From Streptomyces sp. SID3212 (GTDB lineage: Bacteria > Actinomycetota > Actinomycetes > Streptomycetales > Streptomycetaceae): a stretch of 40,011 bases of DNA. This document shows, piece after piece, positions 1 through 7,798 of this stretch. The position numbers and the translations under genes are program-made. How positions within the stretch are numbered: position 1 is the stretch's first letter; the number at the start of each line of letters is the position of its first letter. Under the pieces are notes generated by a model that saw only the letters and a list, made by a program, of their open reading frames with translations, was not told the DNA's origin and made no database searches. The stretch lies in the NCBI RefSeq assembly GCF_009865405.1, contig NZ_WWJY01001203.1, positions 1 through 40,011 on the forward strand, read 5' to 3'.

Positions 1-375
1 CGGCCGGCTGGTGACGCGCGGGCGCGGGGGCGTGAGGCGCCGGCGTGCGCGGATCAGTCGGCAGAGGACCGGACTTCCCCGGTCCAGGACGCTGACCGGG
101 ACGATCTCGTCGACGATGAAGCCCGCCTCGACCAGGAGGTCCTCCCACAACTCCTGGGTGAGACCGCCGGTCCGTACGGTCAGTTCCAGCCGCCCGCCCG
201 GCGGGATCTCGGCGGCCAGGCGGGGGAGGAGCCGCCCGGGGTCGACGGGGTCGAGCGGCCCGCCGACCGTCTCGACCACACGCGTCCCGCCCACACCCGT
301 CCCGCCCACCGGTGTCTCGACCACGCCTGTCTCGACCACACGCGTCCCGCCCGCGAATACTTCCTGATCACTCAT
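1..375 (-). CDS. Partial protein with a repetitive N-terminus; possible C-terminal methyltransferase-like segment (runs off left edge)
   Basis: Reading leftward from an ATG at 375, the frame stays open to the window edge. The start overlaps the stop of the upstream kinase as ATGA, which is why I accept this start and infer translational coupling. The first 35 or so residues are a tandem VVET/GGT repeat (TRVVETGVVETPVGGT), encoded by near-identical DNA repeats. The rest reads like the tail of a class I SAM methyltransferase (PPGGRLELTVR, then ELWEDLLVEAGF), but no SAM-binding glycine motif is visible in the part present. Function is therefore a weak inference; membership of the kinase operon is the firmer statement. 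Confidence 0.55.
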   Translation of the reverse strand, partial: MSDQEVFAGGTRVVETGVVETPVGGTGVGGTRVVETVGGPLDPVDPGRLLPRLAAEIPPGGRLELTVRTGGLTQELWEDLLVEAGFIVDEIVPVSVLDRGSPVLCRLIRARRRLTPPRPRVTSRP

Positions 376-1277
376 ACGAAGAGCCCCCGCTCCAGCCGCT
401 CCAGCGTGCGCGTGCCCCGCTCGGTCACCTCGTCGTCGCCGTGCGCCGGCCCGTACGCCAGTCCGCTCACCGCGTCGAGCGCGGCCAGACAGGTCAGCGC
501 CTGGCGTTCGGCGTCGGTGAGGGCGCGCCCGTACCCGTGGAAGAACGCGTCCCGCAGGTCGGGGCGGTCCTGCCAGGGCCCGCAGGCCAGCCGTACGAAG
601 TCCTGTACGGCGGGCGCGTACCGGGACCGCTCGAAGTCGATCACGGCCAGCCGTCCCGCCTCCCGGCCCGCCCCCGTCCACAGGGCGTTCCGCTCCTGCG
701 CGTCGCCGTGGATATGGGCCGGTACGAGCCGGTCCGTCAGCTGGAGGAGATGCTCGGCCGCGCGCCGTACGAGCGCCCGCCGGTGGTCGGTCAGCAGGGC
801 CCCGGCCCGTACGAGATGCCTCTCGACCCCCGTGGTCGCCGCGTGCTCCACCGCCTCCTCCGCCGCCCTGCGGCCCGCGCCCGGCATCCTGTCGCTGCCG
901 TGCAGCCGCCGCAGGAGGGCCCCGAACTGCCGGTGTGCCGACCGGTGCGCGGTGACGGTGAGGGTGAGCAGGGAGAGCGGGGTGCCCGGTACGGCGGTCA
1001 GGAGCAGCGCCAGATTGCGGGCGTCGCTGGCCACGAGCCGGGGGGCTCCGCCGAAGCCGAGCGCGGGCACGGCCGACTGGTACCCGAACGTCTCGCGCTC
1101 GTAGAACTTCGGGGTCGGCGACTGTTTGACGAAGAAGCGCCGGCCCTGGGCGTCGGCGATGTCCCACACCCGCGAGTCCGCGCGGGGGTGCGACGCGTCG
1201 TGTACGGCTCCGAGGGGGCCGACGGAGCGTTCCGCCCACGCGCGCAGGGGCGGCGGAAGTGTCTTGGTGTGGCTCAC
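372..1277 (-). CDS. APH-type (aminoglycoside/choline kinase-like) phosphotransferase
   Basis: This 301-residue protein has the landmarks of the APH/choline-kinase fold: an invariant-type lysine in FFVKQ (K51), the catalytic loop HGDAQERN (H190, D192, N197) and the metal-binding DFE (D214-F-E216; DFD is more usual). It is expected to move a phosphate from ATP or GTP to a small molecule. The substrate cannot be read from sequence, and nothing nearby shows aminoglycoside biosynthesis. The GTG start overlaps the stop of the upstream 53-residue ORF (GTGA) and its own stop overlaps the next start (ATGA), so the three genes form one coupled operon. Similar kinases also occur in RiPP and antibiotic clusters as tailoring enzymes, so resistance is not the only reading. 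Confidence 0.85.
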   Translation of the reverse strand: MSHTKTLPPPLRAWAERSVGPLGAVHDASHPRADSRVWDIADAQGRRFFVKQSPTPKFYERETFGYQSAVPALGFGGAPRLVASDARNLALLLTAVPGTPLSLLTLTVTAHRSAHRQFGALLRRLHGSDRMPGAGRRAAEEAVEHAATTGVERHLVRAGALLTDHRRALVRRAAEHLLQLTDRLVPAHIHGDAQERNALWTGAGREAGRLAVIDFERSRYAPAVQDFVRLACGPWQDRPDLRDAFFHGYGRALTDAERQALTCLAALDAVSGLAYGPAHGDDEVTERGTRTLERLERGLFV

Positions 1278-1435
1278 GCACCCCTCCTCGGTGACGGTCG
1301 TGATGCCAGGGCCGCCAGGGTCGCGCGGCGGGCGAGGACGTCAACCCGGTGTGGCTCGGCGAGGGGCGCCGTACCGCCGTACTCGAACGCGGGATGTCCG
1401 GCGACAGGGCAGGCGGGAGCGGGGACAGGTCGCAT
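1274..1435 (-). CDS. 53-residue small protein, first gene of the kinase operon
   Basis: The ATG at 1435 is preceded by a strong GGAGG five bases upstream, and the stop overlaps the kinase GTG as GTGA; these two facts support a real gene despite its size. The peptide begins MRPVPAPACPVAGHP, is rich in Pro and Ala, has a single Cys at residue 9 and ends in a basic tail (RPSPRRGA). No signal peptide, membrane helix or known domain is visible. A longer version from an ATG at 1480 lacks a comparable ribosome site. I do not recognise the family. A modified-peptide precursor is one possibility given the kinase downstream, a small regulatory partner is another; neither is proven. Confidence 0.6.
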   Translation of the reverse strand: MRPVPAPACPVAGHPAFEYGGTAPLAEPHRVDVLARRATLAALASRPSPRRGA

Positions 1436-1987
1436 GATTCCTCCGGGAGGGCGCGGGGTGATGAGTCGGCGCTCGGACAACGGCCCTGATCAAGGGGCTG
1501 TAACGGGGGACGCCGGGGGAATCATAGAACAAATGTTCGAGCGGGGTCGGGGACCCGTGCGGCGTGGGCGTGGCCGGCTGTGATGGTGCGTTCGAACCAC
1601 CCGTGAGGTGGGTGGGCACTCTATCGGGGGATTGCGCGACGGGGTCCGCCCGACGGTACGGACCCGGCCACGGTCCCGGGGGCCGTGGAACAGATTGGCC
1701 GGATCGTGCGCGTGGGGAGTGGGCGGGTGTCGTGTGCGGGGCGTGGGTGATCCGTCGGCGGCGCGCGCCCGCGCCGGGCCGTACCCTCTCCTTTACCCCC
1801 TCATTTCGTTGAATTTTCCCGGTGAATGATCAGGAGTTTGTGCGCGTCAGTACAGAATTTGCACGCACTCATCTTGTCCGTGCGTTGTCATGTCCATATG
1901 TTGTCGGCGAGCGGGGGCCCGCCGGGACGCGGGCCGCCGCTCGTCTCCCCCCGACCGGTACGCAGAGCCGACAGCGAGGAATCCCCC
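1436..1987. other. Intergenic region with divergent promoters
   Basis: No convincing gene is seen here on either strand. The left end serves the leftward operon and contains the SOS-like box. A CCACC-cgtga-GGTGG hairpin lies at 1596-1610 and another, CCACGG/CCGTGG with a 9-base loop, near 1669-1689. The AT-richer stretch 1790-1880 precedes the secreted hydrolase and is the likely location of its promoter. Confidence 0.5.
1525..1540 (-). promoter_or_regulatory. Candidate LexA/SOS box
   Basis: The minus strand reads TCGAACATTTGTTCTA, which differs at one position from the actinobacterial SOS-box palindrome TCGAACnnnnGTTCGA. A TATGAT hexamer (-10-like, 1526-1521 on the minus strand) overlaps its downstream end, 85-90 bp before the 53-residue gene. 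The placement suggests LexA repression of the small operon; this is inferred from sequence match only. Confidence 0.55.
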
Positions 1988-3685
1988 ATGGCCATCTCCA
2001 GACGCTCCGTCATCGTGTCCGCACTCGCCGGGACCGCCACCGCCGGCTTCGGCGGACTGCCGGGCACGCTCACGCAGGCCGCCGCCGCCCCTGCGGCCTC
2101 CCCGCCGGGAGACGTGGTCGGCAAGGTGACGGTGGGCTACCAGGGCTGGTTCGCCTGCATCGGCGACGGGGCGCCCATCAACAGCTGGTGGCACTACAGC
2201 CGGAACGCGGGCCAGCCGCCGTCGCCCAGCAACACCACCCTCGTGTCGTGGCCCGACATGCGGGAGTACACGCGGAGTTACGCGACCGCGTACCCGAACC
2301 TCGGCAACGGCCAGCGCGCCACGCTGTTCTCGTCCTGGGACCAGCAGACGGTCGACACCCACTTCCGGTGGATGCGGGAGAACGGCTGCGACACGGCGGC
2401 ACTCCAGCGCTTCAACCCGTTCGGCGCCGAGGGCCCGACGCGGGACGGAATGGCCCAGAAGGTACGGCAGTCGGCGGAGGCGTACGGGCGGAAGTTCTAC
2501 ATCATGTACGACGTCACCGACTGGACGAACATGCAGTCGGAGATCAAGCAGGACTGGACGAACAAGATGAAGGCGTACACCGCGTCGAGCGCGTACGCCG
2601 TGCAGAACGGCAAGCCCGTCGTCTGCATCTGGGGCTTCGGATTCAACGACCCGGGGCGGCCGTTCACACCCGCGCCCTGCAAGGACGTCGTCGACTGGTT
2701 CAAGGCACAGGGGTGTTACGTGATCGGCGGCGTGCCGACGCACTGGCGCAACGGCATCAACGACTCACGCCCCGGCTTCCTCGACGTGTACCACTCGTTC
2801 GACATGATCTCGCCGTGGATGGTCGGGCGGATCACCAACGTCAGCCAGGCCGACCAGTTCTACCGGGACCTCAACACCCCCGACCAGGCCGACTGCGACG
2901 CCCATGGCATCGACTACCAGCCCTGCGTCATCCCCGGCGACCTCCAGTCGGGGCACCGCGCGCACGGTGAGCTGATGTGGCGTCAGTTCTACAACCTCTG
3001 CCGGGTGGGCGTGCAGGGCTTCTACATCTCGATGTTCGACGAGTTCAACGAGGGCAACCAGATCGCGAAGACCACGGAGACGAGCGCCGAGGTACCGGCC
3101 GGGTCGGGGATCCGGGCGCTGAACGAGGACGGCACGGCCTGCTCCGCCGACTACTACCTGCGGCTCACCGCCGACGGCGGGCGGATGCTGAAGGGGCAGC
3201 TGGCGCTGACGGCGGTACGGCCCACCGTGCCGTTCCCCGGGGGCGGCGGGCCGACGCAGCCGACGGGCGACCTGGCGCTGAACAGGCCGGCCTCGGCCAG
3301 CAGCGTCACGCAGAACTACGGCGCGGGCAACGCCGTCGACGGGAACAGTTCGAGCTACTGGGAGAGCGCCAACAACGCCTTCCCGCAGTGGATCCAGGTC
3401 GACCTGGGAGCGGCGTCGGCCGTCAAGCGGGTGGTGCTCTCGCTGCCGCCGAACCCGGCGTGGGGGAGCCGTACGCAGACCGTGGCGGTGCTGGGGTCCA
3501 CCAACGGCTCGGATTTCACCACCCTTTCGGCGGCGGCGGGCCGTACCTTCGACCCGGCCTCCGGCAACAGCGCGACGGTGACACTCGCGACGGCCGCCAA
3601 CGCCCGTTACGTACGGCTCCAGTTCACCGCGAACACGGGGTGGCCGGCCGGACAGCTGTCGGGCTTCAGCGTGTACGGGTCGTAG
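1988..3685 (+). CDS. Secreted glycoside hydrolase family 71/99-like protein with C-terminal F5/8 type C (CBM32-like) domain
   Basis: The 565-residue product starts at ATG 1988 (AGGA 7-12 bases upstream) with a twin-arginine signal peptide, SRRSVIV followed by a hydrophobic stretch and an Ala-rich cleavage region near residue 35. The catalytic part (about 45-410) opens with VTVGYQGWF and has FSSWDQQTVDTHFRWMRE and LQRFNPFG, the pattern of bacterial GH71/99-like (xylosidase/arabinosidase-annotated) proteins. A Gly/Pro linker leads to a discoidin-type domain from about residue 430 (NRPASASS, YWES, WIQVDLG, then YVRLQF), which usually binds galactose- or mannose-containing glycans. It should act outside the cell on polysaccharide; the exact substrate is not deducible. 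An upstream in-frame start at 1826 would bury the signal peptide and is rejected. Confidence 0.85.
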   Translation: MAISRRSVIVSALAGTATAGFGGLPGTLTQAAAAPAASPPGDVVGKVTVGYQGWFACIGDGAPINSWWHYSRNAGQPPSPSNTTLVSWPDMREYTRSYATAYPNLGNGQRATLFSSWDQQTVDTHFRWMRENGCDTAALQRFNPFGAEGPTRDGMAQKVRQSAEAYGRKFYIMYDVTDWTNMQSEIKQDWTNKMKAYTASSAYAVQNGKPVVCIWGFGFNDPGRPFTPAPCKDVVDWFKAQGCYVIGGVPTHWRNGINDSRPGFLDVYHSFDMISPWMVGRITNVSQADQFYRDLNTPDQADCDAHGIDYQPCVIPGDLQSGHRAHGELMWRQFYNLCRVGVQGFYISMFDEFNEGNQIAKTTETSAEVPAGSGIRALNEDGTACSADYYLRLTADGGRMLKGQLALTAVRPTVPFPGGGGPTQPTGDLALNRPASASSVTQNYGAGNAVDGNSSSYWESANNAFPQWIQVDLGAASAVKRVVLSLPPNPAWGSRTQTVAVLGSTNGSDFTTLSAAAGRTFDPASGNSATVTLATAANARYVRLQFTANTGWPAGQLSGFSVYGS

Positions 3686-3718
3686 CCCGCCGGGCGACAG
3701 GTGCCTTGGTGCCGGGGC

Positions 3719-4108
3719 CTATGAAGGGGGGTTCTGAGGGGCCCCTTCGCAGGCGCGGAACATCCGCAACAGCTCCTGGGAGGGCGGGCTGTCCGCGTCG
3801 AAGCCGGTGAGGCGCTGCCGCTCGGCGGGGACGGCGGGCCCCCGCATCATGAGGTTGTGGCACTGGAAACAGAAGGCGATCTCGAAGAGCGGGCCGTCCG
3901 TGCCGTGCGCCCTGATCCCCCAACCGGGGAAGAAACAGCGGTGCATGTCCTGGTCCGGCAGGTCGGCGATCAGCGCCAGGGCCTGCCGGACCTCGTCCGT
4001 CGCCCAGACGTCCAGGCTGTCGCCGACCACCCCGCCGGCCAGCATCTCGCCGGTGAGGCGGACGACTTCGATCAACTCGGTGCGTTCGTGTCCCGGGGGC
4101 AGCAACAT
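3719..4108 (-). CDS. Conserved hypothetical protein, 129 residues
   Basis: A small, soluble, acidic protein with tryptophan and cysteine clusters in its middle (CFFPGWGIRAHG and FCFQCHNLMMRG, with a CxxC pair). No signal peptide or membrane segment is visible. The CxxC could bind a metal, but only one pair is present. It converges with the secreted hydrolase and diverges from the acetyltransferase across a 125-bp gap containing two direct repeats. I recognise it only as a Streptomyces-type conserved hypothetical; no function is claimed. Confidence 0.7.
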   Translation of the reverse strand: MLLPPGHERTELIEVVRLTGEMLAGGVVGDSLDVWATDEVRQALALIADLPDQDMHRCFFPGWGIRAHGTDGPLFEIAFCFQCHNLMMRGPAVPAERQRLTGFDADSPPSQELLRMFRACEGAPQNPPS

Positions 4109-4144
4109 GTCTTCAGGATCCCCCAGGAGCCTTCACGAGGCCGG

Positions 4145-4189
4145 GGATTTCCCCGGGACACCCGTTCTGAGGATTTCCCCGGACACCCC
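4145..4189. repeat. Two direct repeats GGATTTCCCCGG(G)ACACCC in the divergent promoter region
   Basis: Copies at 4145-4163 and 4171-4189 differ mainly by one G in a run. Each contains GGGGATTTCCCC-like dyad symmetry, and they sit between the divergent hypothetical gene (start 4108) and the acetyltransferase (start 4234). They may be operator sites; no cognate regulator is adjacent. Confidence 0.5.
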
Positions 4190-4233
4190 GGCGCCTGCTG
4201 TACTTCGGGACGAAATGTACCTGGAGGTGCGGA

Positions 4234-5091
4234 GTGGGACGGTTCGAGATCGCGGGCGCGAGCGCCGACGACATCAGGGCGCTCGGCGAGTGGGCGGCCG
4301 ACGAGGGATGGAATCCGGGGGACTCCGACGGGCAGGCGTTCTTCCCCACGGACCCGGACGGATTTCTCTTCGGGCGCCTGGACGGTGAGCCGGTGGCCTC
4401 GATCTCCGCCGTGCGCTACGGGACGGACTTCGGCTTCGTCGGGTTCTACATCGCCCGGCCGTCCGTACGGGGTCAGGGGTACGGGATCCAGGTGTGGCGG
4501 GCGGGCATGGCGCGCCTGGCCGGGCGGAACGTCGGGCTCGACGGGGTGATCGACCAGCAGGACAACTACCGCGCCTCCGGCTTCCGTCGGGCCTGGAACA
4601 ACGTCCGGTACGAAGGGGTGCCGTCGAGCGGGGGCAGCGGGGGTGGGCGGGGGGACGGGATCACGCTGCGGGACGCCCGTACCGTACCGTTCGGGCAACT
4701 CGCCGCGTACGACCGGCGGTTCTTCCCCGCCCCCCGGCCCGGCTTCCTCGCTTCCTGGGTGGGTCTGCCCGGCCGGACCGCGCTGGTCGCGATCCGGGAC
4801 GGCGAACTCCACGGCTTCGCCGTCCTGCGCGCCTCCCGTGGTGCCTCCCGCGTCGGGCCGCTCTACGCGTCGTCGCAGGAGGTCGCCGCCGCGCTGGTGG
4901 GCGGGTTGGCGGCGACCTCCCCGGGCGCGCCGGTGGCGATCGACGTTCCCGACATCAACGCGCCGTCCGTCGCGTTGATGGAACGGCTCGGGCTGAACCC
5001 GTCGTTCGAGGCGGCGCGGATGTACACCGGGCCCGACCCGGACGTGGATCTGGCCGGACTCTTCGCCGTCACGAGTCTTGAACTCGGCTGA
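4234..5091 (+). CDS. GNAT family N-acetyltransferase
   Basis: The GTG at 4234 has GGAGG six bases upstream. The N-terminal half of this 285-residue protein is a GNAT domain: strand FGFVGFYIARPSVRG leads into the acetyl-CoA pyrophosphate-binding motif R-G-Q-G-Y-G (residues 79-84). The C-terminal half (about 140-285), after a Gly/Ser linker, has ALVAIRDGELHGFAVLR and resembles the second domain of YitH/HolE-type acetyltransferases. It should transfer acetyl from acetyl-CoA to an amine; the acceptor is unknown. Its 3' end converges with the methyltransferase/oxidase fusion 33 bp away. Confidence 0.85.
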   Translation: MGRFEIAGASADDIRALGEWAADEGWNPGDSDGQAFFPTDPDGFLFGRLDGEPVASISAVRYGTDFGFVGFYIARPSVRGQGYGIQVWRAGMARLAGRNVGLDGVIDQQDNYRASGFRRAWNNVRYEGVPSSGGSGGGRGDGITLRDARTVPFGQLAAYDRRFFPAPRPGFLASWVGLPGRTALVAIRDGELHGFAVLRASRGASRVGPLYASSQEVAAALVGGLAATSPGAPVAIDVPDINAPSVALMERLGLNPSFEAARMYTGPDPDVDLAGLFAVTSLELG

Positions 5092-5124
5092 GGGGGCGTC
5101 GGTCGGCTGAGGGCGGGCCTCACC

Positions 5125-6534
5125 TCACGGCCACAGCAGTTGCTTCACCCAGCCCTCTCCTTCTCCCTCTACCTCTCCACCTCGGGTGTACTGGAGACGG
5201 GTGTGGTTGCGCTGCCGGTCGCCCTGCCAGAACTCGACCTCTTCGGCGCGCAGGGAGTAGAGCGTCCACTCCGGCGCCACCAGTCCCGGCTCCCGCTCCA
5301 CGCGTTCCAGGGACGCCCCGGTCGCCGCGTCGCGGGCCGCGAGACTGGTCAACGGGCCGCTCTGGAGGCCGAGCAGCGCTTCCGCCCGGGCTTCGGGGGA
5401 GCGGGCGAGGAAGTCGGCGGCGCTCCGCTCGGGTGGTTCGGCGACCACCGGGCCCCGTACCCGTACCTGCCGGGCCAGTTCGGGCCAGTAGAAGGTGAGC
5501 GCGGCCCGGCCGTGGGCGGCCAGGTCGCGGCCCTTGGGGCTGGCGGCGTGCACGGCGAACTGCCAGCCGTCCGCGTCCACGTTCTTGAGGATCAACACCC
5601 GTGCCGCCGGGTTCCCTTCCGGATCGACGGTCGAGAGTGTCATCGCGTGCGGTTCGCGTACACCCGCGTCCACCGCCTCGAAGAGCCAGTCCACGAAGAG
5701 CTGTTCGGGAGCCGAGGGGGCCGTGTGGGGCTGGAAGGAGGGGAGTTCACCGGCGAACACGTCGAGTCCGCGCAAGGTCTCGCGCAGGGTGCCGGTCCTG
5801 GGGGTGGCGGGGGCGTCGCGGCCGTCACGGGCCTCCGGGGCCGAGGGGGCGTCCGCCGAGGGGCCGCCCGCCGTGACGAGGGCCAGGGCGAACCCGTCGT
5901 ACCCCTTGCTGCCCACCGTCTGGAGCGCGGTCGCGCTCAACCGGGGCTCGGCGGCGAGGAGTTCGGTGAAACGCCGTACCCCCCGCACCCGGGGGTCGGT
6001 GCTCTCCGGGTCGATCACCTCACCGGCGCGCACGACGTTGTCCGTGATGATGACGCTGCCGGGCCGGGAGAGCGCCAGGGCCCAGGTCAGGTACTCCGGG
6101 TTGCTGGGCTTGTCGGCGTCGATGAAGACCAGGTCGAACGGCCCGTGTCCGGCCTCCGCCAGCCGGGGCAGCGTCTCCAGCGCGGGGCCGGTGATCACCT
6201 CGACCGTACCGGCCAGTCCCGCGCGGGCGAGGTTGGCGCGGGCCACGTCGGCGTGGGCCGGGTCGGCCTCCAGTGTGATCAGCCGCCCGCCGGGGGGCAG
6301 CGCGCGGGCGAGCCAGATCGTGCTGTACCCACCGAGGGTGCCGATCTCCAGGATCGTCCGCGCCCCGTGCATCCGGGCCAGCAGATGCAGCAACTTCCCT
6401 TGTACGGGCGCGACATGGATGGCCGGCAGCCCGGCGGCCGTACTGTCCGCGAGTGCCGCGTCGAGGACGGGGTCGCTCCCCACCAGACGATCGCCGAAGT
6501 AGCGATCCACGTCGGTCCACAACTCCTGGTCCAT
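5125..6534 (-). CDS. Fusion protein: class I O-methyltransferase (catechol/caffeoyl-CoA type) - pyridoxamine 5'-phosphate oxidase-like flavoprotein
   Basis: In this 469-residue protein, residues 1-223 form a cation-dependent O-methyltransferase (Methyltransf_3): EIGTLGGYSTIWLA (63-76) binds SAM, and IDADK (138-142) with TDN (164-166) supply metal ligands. A Pro/Ala/Asp linker (224-250) joins it to a complete PdxH-like half: FVDWLFEAVDAGVREPHAMTL, ARVLILKNVD, KGRDL, ALTFYW, RQVRVRG, and VEFWQGDRQRNHTRLQYTR near the end. Canonical PdxH ends with a WRLHDR-type substrate motif, here changed to QRNHTR, so the oxidase may act on something other than PNP/PMP. The linker sequence and continuous frame argue for a true fusion, not a misread boundary. 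No partner genes reveal the substrate. Confidence 0.85.
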   Translation of the reverse strand: MDQELWTDVDRYFGDRLVGSDPVLDAALADSTAAGLPAIHVAPVQGKLLHLLARMHGARTILEIGTLGGYSTIWLARALPPGGRLITLEADPAHADVARANLARAGLAGTVEVITGPALETLPRLAEAGHGPFDLVFIDADKPSNPEYLTWALALSRPGSVIITDNVVRAGEVIDPESTDPRVRGVRRFTELLAAEPRLSATALQTVGSKGYDGFALALVTAGGPSADAPSAPEARDGRDAPATPRTGTLRETLRGLDVFAGELPSFQPHTAPSAPEQLFVDWLFEAVDAGVREPHAMTLSTVDPEGNPAARVLILKNVDADGWQFAVHAASPKGRDLAAHGRAALTFYWPELARQVRVRGPVVAEPPERSAADFLARSPEARAEALLGLQSGPLTSLAARDAATGASLERVEREPGLVAPEWTLYSLRAEEVEFWQGDRQRNHTRLQYTRGGEVEGEGEGWVKQLLWP

Positions 6535-6949
6535 GGTGCTCCTCTTCTCCGCCGCCGGGACGGTTCTGCCCGCGCCGCGAACGTTATTAAGTTCCGAGGC
6601 GAAACATACTCGCCGGACGGCCCGGCGCGCCGGATTTCATCCGGCCCTGCTTCCTTCCCCCGCCGCCCTGGTCCGTGAGTTCCACCGGGCCTTCGGCCTC
6701 GACGCCCGTGCGACTCCGACCGAGGTGCCCCGGCGACTTGCCGCGCACCGGCAGGAGTTGCTGGACGAGGAGGTCGGCGAAGTGGCGGAGGCGTCCCGTG
6801 AGGGGGCGTTGGACCATCTCGCGCACGAGCTGGCGGACGTCGTCTATGTCGCGTACGGCACCGCGCTGGTCCACGGCATCGATCTGTTCCGCCTGTTCCG
6901 CCTTATGGGTGGTTGTTCGGGTCCAACGGAGTATTCGGGTGTGCGTTGA
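6533..6949 (+). pseudogene. MazG-like nucleotide pyrophosphohydrolase, 3'-truncated
   Basis: The middle of the frame is a clear MazG-like/phosphoribosyl-ATP-pyrophosphohydrolase-like helix bundle: LVREFHRAFGL, RQELLDEEVGEVAEA (EExxE-type metal-binding), and HLAHELADVVYVAYGTALVHGIDL. Family members normally continue for another 35-50 residues after HGIDL; here the sequence switches to an unrelated tail and stops at 6949. No well-placed start exists either: the only ATG/GTG in frame (6533/6536) overlaps the divergent fusion gene's start, and the first 35 codons include two consecutive TTA codons and look non-coding. I read it as the stub left when the 6.9-9.8 kb patch was inserted. Confidence 0.6.
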
Positions 6950-7021
6950 TGTGTGAATGGGGAGCGGCAGGCAAGGGTGCGGTCGCACCTGCTGGTTCCC
7001 GCGCACGGAAGGACGTACAGA

Positions 7022-7702
7022 ATGAATCAGGGCGAGACGTGGTGTGATGATCACCTCAAGAAGTTCCTGAAAGATGTCCATAGTTGGTACCACGAGAACA
7101 CCAACAACTTCCGGGACGATTTCGACAAGGCGATCAAAAACGTGCAGGACTGTCCGCCCGACCTGACGGGTGAACAGAAGGAAAGGGTCTGGAAAAGCTG
7201 GCAGAACGCGACGATCAACACCTTGACCGACTTCTTGACGGAATGGTGTCGGTGGGGCTGGACACAGGGCGTGCACGACGGCCTGGCGTACATCGAGAAG
7301 TTCAGCTGGATCAACTACAACAACAAAGCCGGCACGGACTTCATGGTCTCGGGCCAGGGCGCGGTGATGCTGGCCGAGTTCACCAGGTTACAAGGCGAGC
7401 AGATGGACGACGAGCGGTCGGTGAACCTCGTCCGGCAGTGGATCGAAGAGCTCGGCCCGAAGACGATGGCGGCCTTCAAGAAGGGCGACTGGTCGACGTA
7501 CAACAAGTTCTTCATCAGGGAATTGAAACCGGGTGTCCGGCCGATCGCCGACCCGCTCGACCCCGGTGTGGTGGTCGCTCCGACCGACTGTGTCATCAAC
7601 ATGATCGTCGACGAGCTGACCGACGGGGCGCTGATCCCGGTCAAAACAGTCGCCATGAATGTCAGCCAGCTGCTGCACGGCTCGACGTACGCCACGCGCT
7701 TC
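7022..7702 (+). pseudogene. Pyruvoyl-dependent decarboxylase (phosphatidylserine decarboxylase family, PsiD-like), N-terminal half
   Basis: ATG 7022 has GGAAGGA seven bases upstream. The 227 residues up to the break hold a helical N-terminal region and the start of the PSD domain: YNKFFIRELKPGVRPI, then VVAPTDCVINMIVD and LIPVKTVAMNVSQLL. After 7702 the frame runs into unrelated sequence, because the C-terminal half lies inverted at 7799-8346. Joining the halves gives a protein of about 409 residues, the length expected for the PsiD-like branch, which contains fungal aromatic amino acid decarboxylases as well as lipid enzymes. Codon 123 is TTA (7388), rare in Streptomyces. AT-richer codons than the neighbours suggest foreign origin. 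Substrate unknown. Confidence 0.75.
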
Positions 7703-7703
7703 A

Positions 7704-7769
7704 CCCGAAGCCGATGCGCTGCGTGTTCGCGACATTGGCCGGGATCCCGTACACGGGTGTGCGAGGCAT
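7704..7769 (-). pseudogene. Detached 5' end of the S10 carboxypeptidase gene
   Basis: On the minus strand an ATG at 7769 follows AAAAGGAGAAC, an excellent ribosome site, and encodes 22 residues ending QRIGFG before an immediate TGA at the inversion junction. In the flipped orientation this fragment lies 29 bp after the decarboxylase stop and reads in frame into codon GAT at 8347, giving the carboxypeptidase the start codon it otherwise lacks. Confidence 0.65.
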
Positions 7770-7798
7770 GGTTCTCCTTTTCGCGTCCGAGGCCGGCG

